The translations under genes and the position numbers were made by a program. This document shows, in pieces, positions 11,257-49,588 of a stretch of DNA of 64,000 nucleotides. Every line of letters starts with the position of its first letter. Within the stretch, counting starts at the first letter, position 1. Origin of the DNA: Ptychodera flava (taxonomy: Eukaryota > Hemichordata > Enteropneusta > Ptychoderidae); assembly GCF_041260155.1 (NCBI RefSeq), contig NW_027248277.1, positions 24,295,322-24,359,321 of the forward strand. The letters run 5' to 3'. Below the pieces are notes generated by a model. The model ran no database searches. It saw only the letters and a list, made by a program, of their open reading frames with translations, and was not told the DNA's origin.

Positions 11257-14200
11257 ATCAACGTTTATATTTATACAAATTCTCTACCACGGACAAGTTT
11301 CCCCCAAACTTTGATAATAGCCAGTGACATTGGTCTCCGGGTCTATTCAGTGCGTAGGTCATAGCACTGGCTGGTGTACCGTTAACCGAAAGGGGAATTA
11401 GTGTGAAGGACCGGGTCAGTTTACAGTATTAATCCAGGTTTGGGTGGGGATATAATTTTTGTCGACATCAAAAAGTGGCTGATTTCTTGCCGATGGTTGT
11501 TTCCGATGAAACTAATATCGGTAACTTGTTGACAAACGCTTTCAAAAGGGGTCTAAACTCCACAGGATCTTCAATAGGAACACAATCAAAGTGATTTACA
11601 ACTAGCTGTATCAAGAATATGGCCAGTATAATCAAATCGCATAATAAGAGGATAATCATCGATTACCCTCTTAAGATTGCATGTTAAGATCGACCAGCCG
11701 ATTGTAGTTGCCAGGCCAGCAGAAGCACACTAATATATTTTGTAAAAACTCCCCAGAAGAAACTTCTGTTCCATTATGCAAAAATGCAGCGTGACCAAAC
11801 AGCATATCACATCTGTGGCATACCCATGATCTCCGACATTGAATCCAGCTGCCCTGCATTTAAAATCAGTTAAAAGAATTTAAATTTAAGTTCTTTCACC
11901 GAGCACGATACTTTTAGTACTCATTCAAGTTATTACTTCAATATTCATATCATATCATTCTCATTCTTATACCCGGATGTAGAATATTTTAAGGTGTTCT
12001 GTGTAGGGAATTTTTTCACAAGTGTTAATGCACAGTTAATCTGCAGCGTTACCTTTATAGCCGATCGAAGGTCGAAGACTGGCAGTGTGAGGCCGAAGGC
12101 CGAGCCTCGGAAATAGTGTAAAGTTTGATAGATTTGACACGAGAAATCTGCGAAAATTCCAAAACAAACATATCATACACCAACCCTCATAAAAGTGACA
12201 CCGGGCGATTGAAAATACCTTCAAAGTTTAAAAATTTATTCTGGTAACCGCATGTGACTGCTATATGCCAAATATAGACGGGCTGGCAACGTGAATGCGA
12301 AGTCTTGACCAACACTTTTGCGAAAATATGGCATATCAGTATACCGTAGTAAAGATTTGAACTTTTGACGACATGATCCATCCCCGCCTGTTCCTTTTTG
12401 AGGGTAGATGTTTCATTGTATTGATATTGGACTTTTCGCCGATTTGGTGTGTCAAACCTTCCATTCTTTATACTATTACCGAGGTTCGACCCTAATCGAC
12501 CTCATACTCCAGGGCCTTTGGTCTTCGATCACTTATCCAGTGTTAATGCCAAAGTCATATTTTTATATGTTTTGGCGATGTTGTGAAGTGTGAGTTCGCT
12601 GAGGTCACGCACATACCTGTTAAAAGGGCGGCTCGACTTGGAGTACATGACGACTGTGAATACATCCGAGTGAACTTCAAGCCTTCGGACGCCAGCCGAT
12701 CTATGTTCGGTGTTTTCAACGTTTCATTGCCGTAGCAACTCAGGTCGCCATATCCGAGGTCATCGACCAAAAACATAACAATGTTGGGGTTGGTTGTTTT
12801 CTTGGCGAAGGAGACAGCCACCGCAAGAAAAGACAGCAGCAATCTGAAGCCACAATGAGACGCCATGGCGTGTGCTTCAATGGCAGGTGACCTATGTTTG
12901 ACCTGTGCCTGTCTCTGAAAAAGACCAGTATTTCATCGTGGCGCCCTACATGTAAATAACCCCGAAGTGCATCAAGGGGCGAGTACGGAGTCCTACCTGA
13001 ACGAGAATAACGTGAAGACATGCCTCGTTGCATTCCTCACGAATGGCAACGATTCCCAATTCCGAGCCGCGACACAGGGTGTCCTTGGCTCTGAAAGGAA
13101 CTTGAAACGGTCGCTCTTCGACCTCAGAAGCCCAGAGGTGGCACTTCCAGGGAAAACGGGCACCCACGCTCGTACACAAAATTAAGGAAACTCTGGAATT
13201 ACGAGATCATCATCAAGGCCGATGACAGCAAGGGGGAATTGACTAGAGTACTTTTTCGAAACCTTGTATAATTTTTCTGGGTGTATAGCCCCGATAATGC
13301 TTAATAAAAAATGAGATTATTTTAACCTATGACGTCATCATATAAACAAGTTTCAAAAAGTCGCCGTGTTCTTTAGACGGTAATGAAGGTAGTAGGCTAA
13401 ACCTGATACCGACAACATCATCAATATTAATGACATTTTTTAGTTAAAAATATCATTGCTCTTTACGACATTGACACAGATTTGACTGGATTTTGAAATT
13501 ATCTCGAAAATTTCTCTGAATAAGATGTGCCGTTATTGAAAAAACCTAGATACGGGTTATTTTCAAATTTTGCGGAACATGCCTTGGGGACTTGTTCATC
13601 CTGTGGGTGTCATCGCCGGGTTCAGCAGTGTAATCCATACATTGGCTTTTGTGGAGCAAGTATTGTTGCAAAGCACTGAGCTTCTACTTCAATAGACATT
13701 GATTAGAGAGCATTCGTGTTTCAATAGACATTGATTAGAGAGCATTCGTGTTTAACAAGGAGGGGGTCCGAGTCGACTTTTACAAAACAGGTTGTTTTGG
13801 GGTCCAATTTTACAATGGTTTTTATCGAATCATGGCTAAAAGACAAAATTGAAAAAAATAGAATACGAACATGACTTTGTTCTGTCCGAAGAGGTGATAG
13901 CCGGTAGAAAATAGCACTTTTGTTCAAAAAAATACGACTTTCAATTCGACCAAGAGAAACAATTGTCATAATTTCATTATACTTGGAAAACTGGTAAAAA
14001 TAGCTCAAATGTGAAAATATGGTGTTATATGGAGTGTTTGCAAAGAATTTTGGACTTTATAATTACATACAGTTGAACAAACATTAGTTTATAATTACAT
14101 ACATTTGCACAAACATGATTAACAAATATAAAAAAGAACACCAATGGGACAAATGCTATTTTAATCGGTTATTCTGACGAATTACTTTGATACGCTCACT

Positions 14201-14660
14201 GAGGTAAACTGTATATTTCGACTAATCGGTTCTGATGAGTCACTTTGACTGATGATTAGTAAGCCAGTCTATTTTCTATCAATTAGGTGTTTAACAGTCA
14301 GAGGACAATGGGGTGGCAGTGACTTAGTATCTATATCAGGTGAGATATTGGGACCATGTAAATGCTACAGACAAAAAATGGTAACTATTTTTGTCACAAA
14401 GTATAAAGTTCGGGAGGGGGGGAATGCATATCAAAATGTTGAAAAGGTCTTTACATAAAATACTTTGAGATAATTAACTGCAGTCATTTTTTCCCTAACT
14501 TTCTTCAGAGTATCTTGTTTGATAGTGAAGACAGAATGAGTTTTATTGTATGTAATTTATAATACTGAATGAGCTTTATTATATATGATTTGTAATCGAA
14601 AAAAACCCCAAAATATGAAAGTTAACTAGGTTTTATGTACAGAACTTTGAAAACACTATA
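11257..14660. repeat. Segmental duplication copy 2 (partner 926-4300)
   Basis: Partner of the block at 926-4300. It carries the exon 1 of unit A and its flanks. Identity drops sharply near 13,232, matching the drop at 2918 in the partner. Confidence 0.8.
12617..12866 (-). CDS. Arylsulfatase unit A, first coding exon
   Basis: The ATG at 12,866 begins a signal peptide ([21 protein letters not shown]), followed by the metal-ligand motif [10 protein letters not shown] (D35, D36) and the sulfatase signature [13 protein letters not shown] with the formylglycine-precursor cysteine at residue 74. The exon is 250 nt and ends in phase 1 at ACAG|GTATGTGC. Joined to 9420, it continues in frame as TGRYPIRSG. 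A gene-start alternative further upstream would put a charged leader before the signal peptide and is less likely. The enzyme would enter the secretory pathway and be activated by the formylglycine-generating enzyme. Confidence 0.85.
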
Positions 14661-16682
14661 CTGCAAGCATTTCTTATTTTATAATTTCTACAGAGCGATT
14701 GGTAAGATGAAAAAAGAAAGACATGGGGAAGACATGGCTACCTCAGGCAGATCGGGCAAAAGACAGCAATTTACATCATCAATATCGACAGTGTTGTGTT
14801 CAAAGACACCAACGTGTTAATCCTATGAACCTGCCACAAAAAGGGCCTTTGTTTACATTACACTGTATTGGTCAGAAAAATAATATATCAATGTATCTTC
14901 ATATTTTTTATTTCAATTTTATATCTTTCTATACCGATTTGACAAAAAACAATTTATGCTTTGGTAATGGAAAATTACGAATTAACGAGGATCTCCGATG
15001 AAAATAAAGAAAAATGTTGAATAAATACAAATTTTAATATGTTGAAGACCATTTTGAATATTCAATGAGGTCACATGACAAGAAATATATGCTTATGAGG
15101 AAAGTATTGGATTATTTCAGAAGTCAGACATCATACCGCAAAGTACTTTCGAATATCAACGCCACCCGTAGGCCTTGGGGTGCTTGTCTTAATCAATCTA
15201 ACGAGATTAATAATTGGGGTGTCACAGTTTACAATTGATGACTAGGGGTCATATCGTAGAAAAAAACAATTTGGAAGGGCTAGCTTTTCGCATTTCATTT
15301 ACAGCTTAAATATCACCGACCCCCCCCCTCCTCTTAAAAAAAACGAATGCTCCCTTGGCACTTGTAAAAGGTAGCCTGAATCCAACACTTACCTAGAAAG
15401 AGTATTCACCCTTTTTTTCACCTCATCTAGACTCTTTACATATGAAAGGTATACAGTCACCTGTAATCTAAAATGCCCATATATGGTCAAAGGGGCGTTC
15501 TTTGGCATTCAAAATGCCCATGTGAGGCTGTTGTTTTTAAAAAGCGGCCACCCGCTTAAAATCTGTGATCGGTTAGCTTTTCTCTTTCCATGGTAACTGT
15601 GGCAAAATTGGAACAGGTGATAGTATACCTTTAAGAAATATTGGTAAAATGAACAATTACTAACGTTGTCAGAAGCACAAATTTACACCTCAAATAAGCA
15701 TTTTTGATCTATAGAGTTTTACGAAAGTATGGTCATAAATGTAGACTAATGATGCTGTTTGACGAAAAACTGGTAGTCATTCTCATTTTTGAACTATCAA
15801 AGATACACCTCGGTAAGTCGTCATAAGGACGAGTTTGCACTTATGAAACGTAGTTTTGACCCTTTTTGTCTAATGTAGGCTTTTCACGCGTAGTATGTGT
15901 GGTCTAACAAAGGCGTACACGTAGGGTACACCAACGTGCACACTTTGCTCAAGAGTCACTGAGGAACACTATTAGGTGGAGAAAAATTGTAGGGCGGAAA
16001 GCGATAACGAACAAGTTTCACTTCTCATTCACATTTTAGCCTAAATTTTGTTAAAATCACCTCAGAATCGTACTATACTGCTAACAAAGTTTTGAAATCT
16101 GCCGTGTTATATTCTTGATGAAACAGCTAGCCCCACCACTGATCTATGACAATTTAGTATACAGGCGTGATAAATCTCCTTTGCGTTTTATATAGTAATG
16201 TTAACGTGATATATACAAATGGACTTGTTTAAAGTACATTTGACCAATGCAGGCACAAGTTTCGAAGAACTAGAAAGTATTTCATCAATTTAATATCAGC
16301 ATGCTTTTAGGTGCCAACTCCGAAGATGCAGCCTCTCTGATCCTGCTAAATCTTTATAATATTGAAGAAAAGAGTGCAGTAAAGAGATAACAGAGGCCAA
16401 ATTATGCTGGCTTAGCCTCAAAACCTATGACTTAATCACACAAAACCTATGAATTAAAAACAACATAATTCAGTAAGTAACAACAGTCAGTACAGATCTT
16501 GAAGTGTTAATGCAAACTACAATCTACATACCACTAGAAATGGCATTGTTATATTCATTCATGGAATGTACTACTTTTAAAATCCTTTCCTCCATATGCA
16601 ACAGATAGTTTGACATGCAAGCTACAAATGAGGTGAAGAAATTATTTTGTATGCACTAGTTTTCTTAGTCTTTCAAAAGTAT
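12867..16682. other. Intergenic region between units A and B
   Basis: Includes the 5' flank duplicated with unit C, a 32-bp tandem pair at about 13,690-13,755 (CAATAGACATTGATTAGAGA units), and a short inverted-repeat element at 15,444-15,634. No supported gene. No clear promoter motif was found upstream of 12,866. Confidence 0.5.
15444..15634. mobile_element. 191-bp inverted-repeat MITE-like element
   Basis: Ends are inverted: GAAAGGTATACAGTCACCTG on the left and CAGGTGATAGTATACCTTTAA on the right. The interior (GGTCAAAGGGGCGTTC... to ...CATGGTAACTGTGGCAAAAT) recurs at about 63,409-63,559, confirming a dispersed family. Confidence 0.65.
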
Positions 16683-18158
16683 CTACGGAAGTTGCAAATC
16701 TTTAAAATCATCTTCGACAACACTTTCTAATCGACAATATGGGAAATTTGCACATGGAAATGACCAAGGCAAGACAAGTGAATCAACTTCTGACCCTATA
16801 CTCTCTGGTAAAGTCTCGTGGGTTTTTTTTCGAGAATTTCTCTCGATTGGTTCGTGAATTCCTGTGTCTCTTCCGCCGGAAGTGGGTATTGTTCCTCGGG
16901 GTCATCAGTGAGATCATAGACATTTGGAGATGTGAGGACCTCGCCATTACATTGTCCGTCTCGAAACAAAGGATTTATATAATGGATCTTGTATTTCCCT
17001 ACGAGAATTGAGGGCGGTGATTTAGTTGTACAGTAAAAGAGCAAATAGTCATGGTGTTTAGTAATTTTAGTGGGGTTTCTAAGTAAAGGCAGAAGACTTT
17101 TGCCATCAATTATGCGATCTGTGAATATTAGATTCAAAATATCTGCAAAAGTTGGGAAAATATCATTCAAGGAAACCAGTGACCTGGATTCCGTATTTGC
17201 TGGTATTACTCCATCCCAGCGTATTATTCACGGAATTCGTACACCTCCCTCAAAGAGACTGAGCTTTCCACTGCGTAGCCTTACCAATTCCACCTCTGCT
17301 GTTTTCAGCGACTCCTGTCGATCCACCAACTCCTTTTGCCGTTGGTACCCCGTCAAGTCCCACTATGGCAGGACCATTGTCTGATAGATATATGATCATT
17401 GTGTTTTTCTCTAAGTCCTGCTTTTTAAGTTGCTGAAGCACCTGGCCTACGCTCCAGTCCAACTCCATCAGGGCGTCACCATACCGTCCAATTCCAGACC
17501 TGCCTTCAAAGTACCTCGAAGCAAACACAGGTGAGTGTAAAGTCAAATAAGATACCATCAAAAAGAATGGATTATTTCCATTCCTTTATGAGTATAGTAA
17601 TGCTTCCTGTGTAAGTTTCAGTGTCATATTTTCTGCCTGATATGGCTGTTCAATGATTTCATTATTCATCATTAGCAAACACGTTTTCTCAGACCCTACT
17701 ATTGAAAAATATAATACAAGATAGTAACCAGTCATAGAGAGGAGAAACACGATCAATTGTAAGTAAACCAGCGCCCTCTTTTCTATAAAAAAGAACCCCC
17801 CAAATTAAGACCACGCCTACAGAAAGGCCTCCCCATAATTTGTATGTGAAGGAGATATACACGAAAAGAAAGCCTAACGCTACATTGTTCCAATCCTCAG
17901 AGGATTCGCACATGTCAGGATGTGTCATTGGAAGCCCGTAAAAGTAATAGAATCCATGCTTTGTTGGTAAGTACTTTCCTCCACTGCCAAATCCGAGATG
18001 CCACTTTCCCAGAATTCCTGTTGCATAGCCTCTTTGTTTGAGCATTTCTGCGAGAGTGTATTCGTTTTCCGGTAGTCCACCAGTTTGTGCAGGACTAGCC
18101 AGGACGTGATAGGGTAGTACCGATCCTTTAAGCATGCCACTTCTTATCGGATATCTAC
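16683..18158 (-). pseudogene. Arylsulfatase unit B, catalytic body (broken)
   Basis: Homologous along its length to unit A exon 2 plus its C-terminal segment, here uninterrupted, which shows that the second exon was ancestrally continuous. The acceptor (CTTACAG|GTAGATAT) and LTGRYPIRSG junction are kept, as are GKWHLG, LTLHSPV, LSDNGP and the DDPEEQYPLP motif. It cannot be translated through. An extra base in a run of six C (plus strand 17,796-17,801) shifts the frame after the first membrane segment. There is an in-frame TAA at 17,586-17,588, a one-base gain near 17,286-17,291, a TGA at 17,228-17,230, and a frame change in the A/T run at 16,823-16,830. The final stop (TAG 16,683-16,685) also comes six codons earlier than in A. 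Confidence 0.85.
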
Positions 18159-18743
18159 CTGTAAGATAGACAACATATAAAGGCAAGATTGAAATATACA
18201 ATTGTCCACAGCCGTCTCAAGTGAATGTTATAATAATATTTGTCATCGATTAGTAGTGTAGAGTATATTTTTCATATGTTTTATTAGTAATTAGTGCTTT
18301 TGTCATCTTGAATGTGACCAAATTCTTATATCGTAATGTAATTGCATTTATTGTTCAGTCACCGTTTAGCAAGTTCGCGCCCCAAAATTAAAAGTCTAAA
18401 TCCTTTGCTGGAACTTTCCGTGAGGAAACGTTGAATCATTCTCTTCAGAAATTAGGCATAAAAATCAGGGATAATCGTGTAATGTTCGTTACCAGAGAAA
18501 CGAATTTCCTTAGTTTACCGATACTTGTAATTCAAAATTGCCGCCATTCCTGTGGCAACTCATTTTGCAATAACAACAATTTTAAAATTTTTCATACTAC
18601 TTATTTTTTTCGAATTACAAGGGCTTTAAAATAAGCACCCTCACTTATATATCTAATTATACCAATGTCCCTGTGAAAAAATTACAGCGCTCGATGCTAA
18701 AGCAGAGCGTTGTATATAATAACACAAATTATTTAGTAATAAT

Positions 18744-18826
18744 ATGCATTACTTAAGTTACAAGCATCCTACAATGTTCAGACATAGTTCTGTCTGAAGA
18801 TTGCAGGATGCATGATGAAACTTAAG
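18744..18826. repeat. Imperfect hairpin with ~36-nt arms
   Basis: Left arm TTACTTAAGTTACAAGCATC... pairs with right arm ...GATGCATGATGAAACTTAAGTAA around an ATAGTT loop. Related arms occur at about 10,775-10,845 and 11,073-11,122, split by AC/AT repeats, so this is probably a dispersed foldback family. Confidence 0.55.
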
Positions 18827-18932
18827 TAACAGATATAATTAAGTTGCAGTTAAAAATACCCATGGCGCCTATCTTTCGCTATTGTGCGGATAGATCAACC
18901 TAATAGAACCTTTGGCGCATGTCATACTAGCT

Positions 18933-19315
18933 AAGGTAGACTCGTGGAGGTTCTTTCTACCTCCATGGTAGAATCCACCTAGGGGACTGATATTCCAACT
19001 TATACGTTTTTGGTATCACTTATAGGGGCTCTTTTGGAAGCTCATGAACCTGAATACAGTTTTAACCAATAACTGAAAGTCTATTTTCCATGCAGATTTA
19101 ACTACAGTGGCTGCAGACACTGTAAGGTAACACAGCGACGGCTGCCATTTTGAATTTCAAGTGTCGGTCTACATTCAAGAGAATTCGAATATAAGGGTAA
19201 TTTGCTTCTCTAGTTACACATTTTGCAGGATGACCTCTGATTTTTAATCGTATTGTCTTCGAAAGGGAAATAGCAAACCTTTGGCAAACGTTTAAGTTAT
19301 TCAATATTAAGAATC
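18933..19315 (-). mobile_element. TTAA element, degraded copy
   Basis: Shares interior with the family (GCTGCCATTTTGAATTTCAA, TTTGCTTCTCTAGTTACACA); termini are decayed. Parallels the copy at 35-421, so it predates the sulfatase duplication. Confidence 0.45.
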
Positions 19316-20008
19316 GTACTGCATAAAAAAGGCTGTCGGTCGAAACATGTCACTGTATCCGTGCCCCCCCCCCAGTAGAATTGAACACGCGACTCGACAA
19401 AGTTGTTCGATGTTACGTGACGTCAGTGAAAATCTGTGTGTTTGAATTTATAGAAATCGTATTGTTACTGGTACCTTAACGCATTATTTAATTATTGATA
19501 CTAGCTGTCTGTAGATAAGTTTCCGTTGATTCTTACACCAAGCGTGATAGATTAACATTCATTCATATGAAAAACTAATATTTACTTCAATATCCATCTC
19601 AATAGATAGCAAGAGAAACGTTCTCATTCTAATACCCCGGATGTACATATTCTTAGGTTGCTGTTTATTTGGAAATATTTCAGATGATCGCAGCATTGCC
19701 TGGATTGGCGATCGAAGGCCTCGGTGTGAGGTCGAAGGCCGAACCTCAGTAACAGTGTAAAGAATGAAAGGTTGACAAGACCAATTGGATAGATGTCAAA
19801 ACCAACAAAACAAAACATTCACCCTAAAAATGACATCGGGCGATCGAAAATGCCGTCAAAGGTTCAAATCTTCAAATCTCGACTCTGGTAGCTGATATTT
19901 GCCAATCTAGGCGAAAAGGCACCATCAGGCAATTTTCCGCATTTACTTTGCCAGTCCTCGATTATAATGTGTACTTTACCCCAGTAAACCGGCCGCCTTT
20001 ATTGGCGA

Positions 20009-20366
20009 TTAAGGTAATATGCACCTGGAAAGTGAAAGACTTAAACTTTTGCTCTAACTTTCCTCAAGGAATCTTTCAATCATTCTCTTTCAAAATCGAG
20101 AATAAAATAGGGGGTCATCGTGCAAATTTTTGTACTAGAGAAACAAATTACCCAAGATTTACCGATATTAGAAATTCAAAATGGCCGCCATCCCTCTATT
20201 AACTCTATGGAGAAAAATAAAAATTTTGAATTTCGAAAAACTAAGCCGATGAAAAGTTTTCTTTCATCAAGAGCTTTAAAATGAACACCCACATGTGGTA
20301 TATCAGAAGAGAATTGCAAAAGTTTGAGAGTTCCAATGTGTGTCCCTGAGGTGCGTTCTACCTTAA
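20009..20366 (+). mobile_element. TTAA inverted-repeat element (MITE), full copy
   Basis: Runs from TTAAGGTAATATGCACCTGG to GAGGTGCGTTCTACCTTAA, 358 bp, with TTAA at both ends as expected for a TTAA target duplication. The interior matches 41,001-41,365 and 63,058-63,405 (phrases AGAGAAACAAATTACC, AAATGGCCGCCAT). No coding capacity. Confidence 0.8.
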
Positions 20367-20746
20367 CGTGAAAGCGGAGAATTGCCTGACTTGGAATTTT
20401 CGCCTATGTTTGGCATATACTCAGTCAAATACAGCATACTGGAGTAGAGATTTGAACCTTTGAAGGTATTATTCAATGTTATTTTATGAGAACAAATGTT
20501 TCATTGCGTTGATACTAGACTTCTTGCCAATTTGTTTTGTAAGGTCCATTCTGTATGCTGCTACCGAGATCCGGCCCTCCGCCTCACACTCCCGGACCTT
20601 CAATCAACCTATCCAGGCAAGGCTAGGAACTCCCCGTGTGTTAACTGTAAAGACATTTGCCGCCAACATTAGCAGATTAAGGCAAAATCCATTTACACGT
20701 CTTGCTGATGTTGAAAACTGTGAGTTTGGTGAGGTCACGTACATAC

Positions 20747-20996
20747 CCGTTAAAAGAGCAACACGACTCGGAGTACAGACGGGTTGCGAATACATCCTGG
20801 TGAACTTCAAGCCTTGGGACGCAAGCCGATCTATGTTCGGTGTCTTTACAGTTTCGTTACCGTAACAACGGAGATCGCCGCATCTATTGTCATCGACAAC
20901 GAACAAAACAATATTGGGGGTGTTTGTTTTGTCTGTGAAGGAGGTAGTCACAACAAGTAAGAAACGTAGCACTCTGAGGCCACAGTTAGACGCCAT
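20747..20996 (-). pseudogene. Arylsulfatase unit B, first exon
   Basis: Same 250-nt, phase-1 exon as in units A and C. It carries a signal peptide (MASNCGLRVLRFLLVV), FVVDDNRCGD in place of VDDLGYGD, and QPVCTPSRVALLTG, so the active-site cysteine remains. The exon itself is open and its donor (ACGG|GTATGTAC) is intact, but it belongs to the broken body at 16,683-18,158. It is clearly the most diverged of the three units. The change of the usually conserved LGYG to NRCG beside the metal-binding aspartates suggests relaxed selection. Confidence 0.75.
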
Positions 20997-21212
20997 TGCG
21001 TGAGCTTCAGTTGAAGGTGACCTCACAGTAACATGTCGCTATAACAAGAAACGTCAAAACGAGATTGGATGCTTTTGTATGTATCTGTGTCGTCGTATTT
21101 GTTGACGAACCGAACCCGACAAGAGTTGTAGGTCGTGCCTGACATGGGTATACAGTGTATACAAGTACATATACCAGCACATATACAAACCAGCAAAAAA
21201 AACATACGAGTA

Positions 21213-21263
21213 AACATACATACATAGATACATACATACATACATACATACATACATACATAC
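21213..21263. repeat. (TACA)n microsatellite
   Basis: Tetranucleotide CATA/TACA tract with one TAGA unit, 5' of arylsulfatase unit B. Confidence 0.9.
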
Positions 21264-21562
21264 AAAGTAAGTGTGTTAGTGTCTTATATATAAAAAATAG
21301 ATCTTTTAATTAAATGTTTACATGCTTTTTAACGATGACAGCACACATCATTTTGAGAAATTCTTCATGTGCATTGCAATACGACATAACGTATCTTAAA
21401 ATAGCAATATGCCATGCAATTAACACAAGAAATACCTGATTTTTCAGTTCATCTCACTGTATTAAAACAATTGATCAAGCAGTTTAGAAAAACCGACAAC
21501 ACTGCCAGACAGTCCTTGGACGATCGATATTTAAAATAAATACTTTTGAAGTAATTTGTGTT

Positions 21563-21568
21563 TTTATT
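21563..21568 (-). terminator. Candidate polyadenylation signal of gene D
   Basis: AATAAA on the minus strand about 255 nt past the gene D stop codon, just beyond the (AT)n tract. Weak evidence on its own. Confidence 0.25.
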
Positions 21569-21585
21569 TGGAAGGCTTTACTTTT

Positions 21586-21588
<3 letters not shown>

Positions 21589-21672
<84 letters not shown>
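21589..21672. repeat. (AT)n microsatellite
   Basis: About 42 AT dinucleotides, in the presumed 3' untranslated or flanking region of gene D. Confidence 0.95.
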
Positions 21673-21673
<1 letters not shown>

Positions 21674-21822
21674 CAAAATCCCTGAATAATGGAAATCAAT
21701 GATGACGTCGCATAATTGTCCTGTTGGTAACATTTTTTCCTGAACCTACGGTCTATTACGCTTTGACAAATACGTGTAAGGTTCGATGTAAATGCTGTTG
21801 TGGACTGTACTGAGTGTCATAC

Positions 21823-47611
<25,789 letters not shown>

Positions 47612-48377
47612 GACGGCTACGTTGCAAAACAGTTGAGAAGCCAGCAGAGATCGTTGCCCGTTGTCTGCCGTACCGTAGAAACACCGTGTATGAACGGCGA
47701 ACTAATTATCTCATATGCGGAAATAGGAAGCCCTATTGTACACAACAACATCCTCAGACGTTTGGTGTTTGTCCTCTTGATAAACTCTTTAGATAATTTC
47801 AGTCTGGAAGTCTGCCTTTGTAAGATCCCCCGACTTACATAATCCTGATTAGACACCGCCAGAACGTTGTCGTCTAGTCTACACTGCTAGCAAAATGGCT
47901 TCAAAACTAGTTCAATAGGTCAGCTGGCGCTATAAAATGCATGCAGATTGTGCCTGCGTGTGAAATCTGTCTACCCAACGCAATGAGACAACACGCGGGT
48001 CAAAGATCACTGTGTGTGTGTGTGTGTCTACTTTGATAGACTCTGTACCTCGTTCAACGAAGATGACGTGAGAGTTCGGGCTTGTCAACAAAGCCAGTGT
48101 TTATCGAATCTGGTTAATACTTTACATGTTAAACATCTCCATTTGAGCCAGGGCTTTAATATTACAGAGGTTGTGCAGTTTTCCAGCCGAAAGACAAGAC
48201 CTCTTTCCGGAAGTCTTGTTCCGAAACTTTGGTATTTTAACCTTGACAGTGTATAAGTACAAGAGCAGTTTGACACCAGGAGTAAAGCGCAAACGAACAA
48301 ACAAACAAAGACGCAGGAATCAACATATCATATTTCTATGGTAACAGCACGTGCGAGTACTATCACATCAATACGCA

Positions 48378-48380
<3 letters not shown>

Positions 48381-48463
<83 letters not shown>
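48381..48463. repeat. (CT)n microsatellite
   Basis: About 41 CT dinucleotides without interruption. Confidence 0.95.
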
Positions 48464-48467
<4 letters not shown>

Positions 48468-48683
48468 AATTTTTCCAAAGTACGTCAATGCACTGAGCAA
48501 TGAAGTAATGCGAGCTAAAATCGAATTTCTTACGTGAAAGTAGCTTTTTTACTTTTTGCATAGCATAGTGGCACAAAGCACCCATCAACTTTATTTCTAC
48601 CTCAACACCGAGAATATTCATGACATTATCAGAAGAAAAGTGTAAGAGGATTGTGGATTCCGCTAAAATGACCTAATTATGCC

Positions 48684-48782
48684 CACAGTTGCGAGTGGAG
48701 TGATACGTACCGGCCGCCGCGTACCAATTATTGTATGCATAGTACGCGGCGGCCGGTACGTATCACTCCACTCGCAACTGTG
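48684..48782. repeat. Perfect 41-bp inverted repeat (hairpin)
   Basis: Left arm 48,684-48,724 (CACAGTTGCGAGTGGAGTGA…) and right arm 48,742-48,782 are exact reverse complements around a 17-nt loop. The arms are GC-rich (…CGGCCGCCGCGTAC) in an AT-rich region. Confidence 0.9.
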
Positions 48783-49253
48783 ATTATGCCTTACATTATC
48801 GGCATAACGGCACTTTTCCCTGTTTTGAAATTTAAGTCGGTCACTATAAATACTGCCCTCTATCACAACTCTAAGGTTAAAGTTGCGTGCGCCGAACTTT
48901 GATACCTTGATCCGAGTACTCCGAATAGCGGTCATATCCGCACAGGGTCAGTATCAGGTACTTGACCTCTTGCTGTTGCTGAAAGAAGCGACCTAATAAA
49001 TCGCTAATGCAAATTTGACTCTTTAAATCTTTGCAAATTTTAATGTGATGGATATTTAAATAAGTGTGAGGTGACTACACTCCTAAGTGTATGTGGTGTT
49101 TCCAAGAGGTAGAAAAGCGTAAAAAACTAAAATAAGCAAATCTGCAAACTTCCAAACGGTCAAGATGTTAGCCCGTAGGACTGCGTCCACGATACATATT
49201 CATGACTCAAAATGTCAAAAATAGACTCTTTTTATATAAGGCAAAACAAAATT

Positions 49254-49588
49254 GTGCTGTTCCGATAACAGGGTTTTCGAAAATAGGGTAGATAGTTCCT
49301 CAGGGATTTTTTTCCAAAATGTTTTTATTTTTAGATATGCACTTTTCAGAGATTCACAGCAATCAAACACTGGCCACAACATTTCCAGAAAGAACGTATC
49401 ATACATATAAAAGGAAACAAAAAACATAAAAGACGTCCTCGTTCAAACAAAAATCGAATGCCAGGTGACGAACACGTGATTTCATGGTTTTTTTTGTCTT
49501 TCTTTTTTTACTTCCGTGTTTACGTAGTTCTGAAAAGTTTAGGGTCGGCAGGCAAAAAACAGGGCAGATCGGGCTATCGGAACAGCAC
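49254..49588. mobile_element. Possible 335-bp element with 14-bp inverted ends
   Basis: GTGCTGTTCCGATA at 49,254 is exactly inverted at 49,575-49,588 (TATCGGAACAGCAC). No target duplication could be assigned with confidence. Confidence 0.4.

Larger units (their letters stand above)
9421..12616 (-). other. Intron 1 of arylsulfatase unit A
   Basis: Bounded by a GT donor at 12,616 and an AG acceptor at 9,421-9,422. It contains two long (AT)n tracts, a possible nested element between them, an ACAC/ACAG-rich tract and, from 11,257, the segment duplicated from or to 926-2299. No coding sequence is supported. Confidence 0.7.
18159..20746 (-). other. Intron 1 of arylsulfatase unit B
   Basis: Contains a degraded repeat at about 18,370-18,640, an inverted repeat at 18,744-18,826, a block at 18,900-19,480 related to 1-560, and a full TTAA-ended element at 20,009-20,366. 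No coding sequence is supported. Confidence 0.55.

Noticed and set aside
20476..20865. 129-codon plus-strand frame over unit B exon 1
   Set aside because: It is the antisense shadow of the sulfatase exon; same for 2577-3029, 8316-8633 and 17,070-17,384.
21007..21265. Three overlapping minus-strand frames with Met-Tyr-Val-Cys repeats
   Set aside because: They are products of the TACA tetranucleotide tract, in all frames at once.
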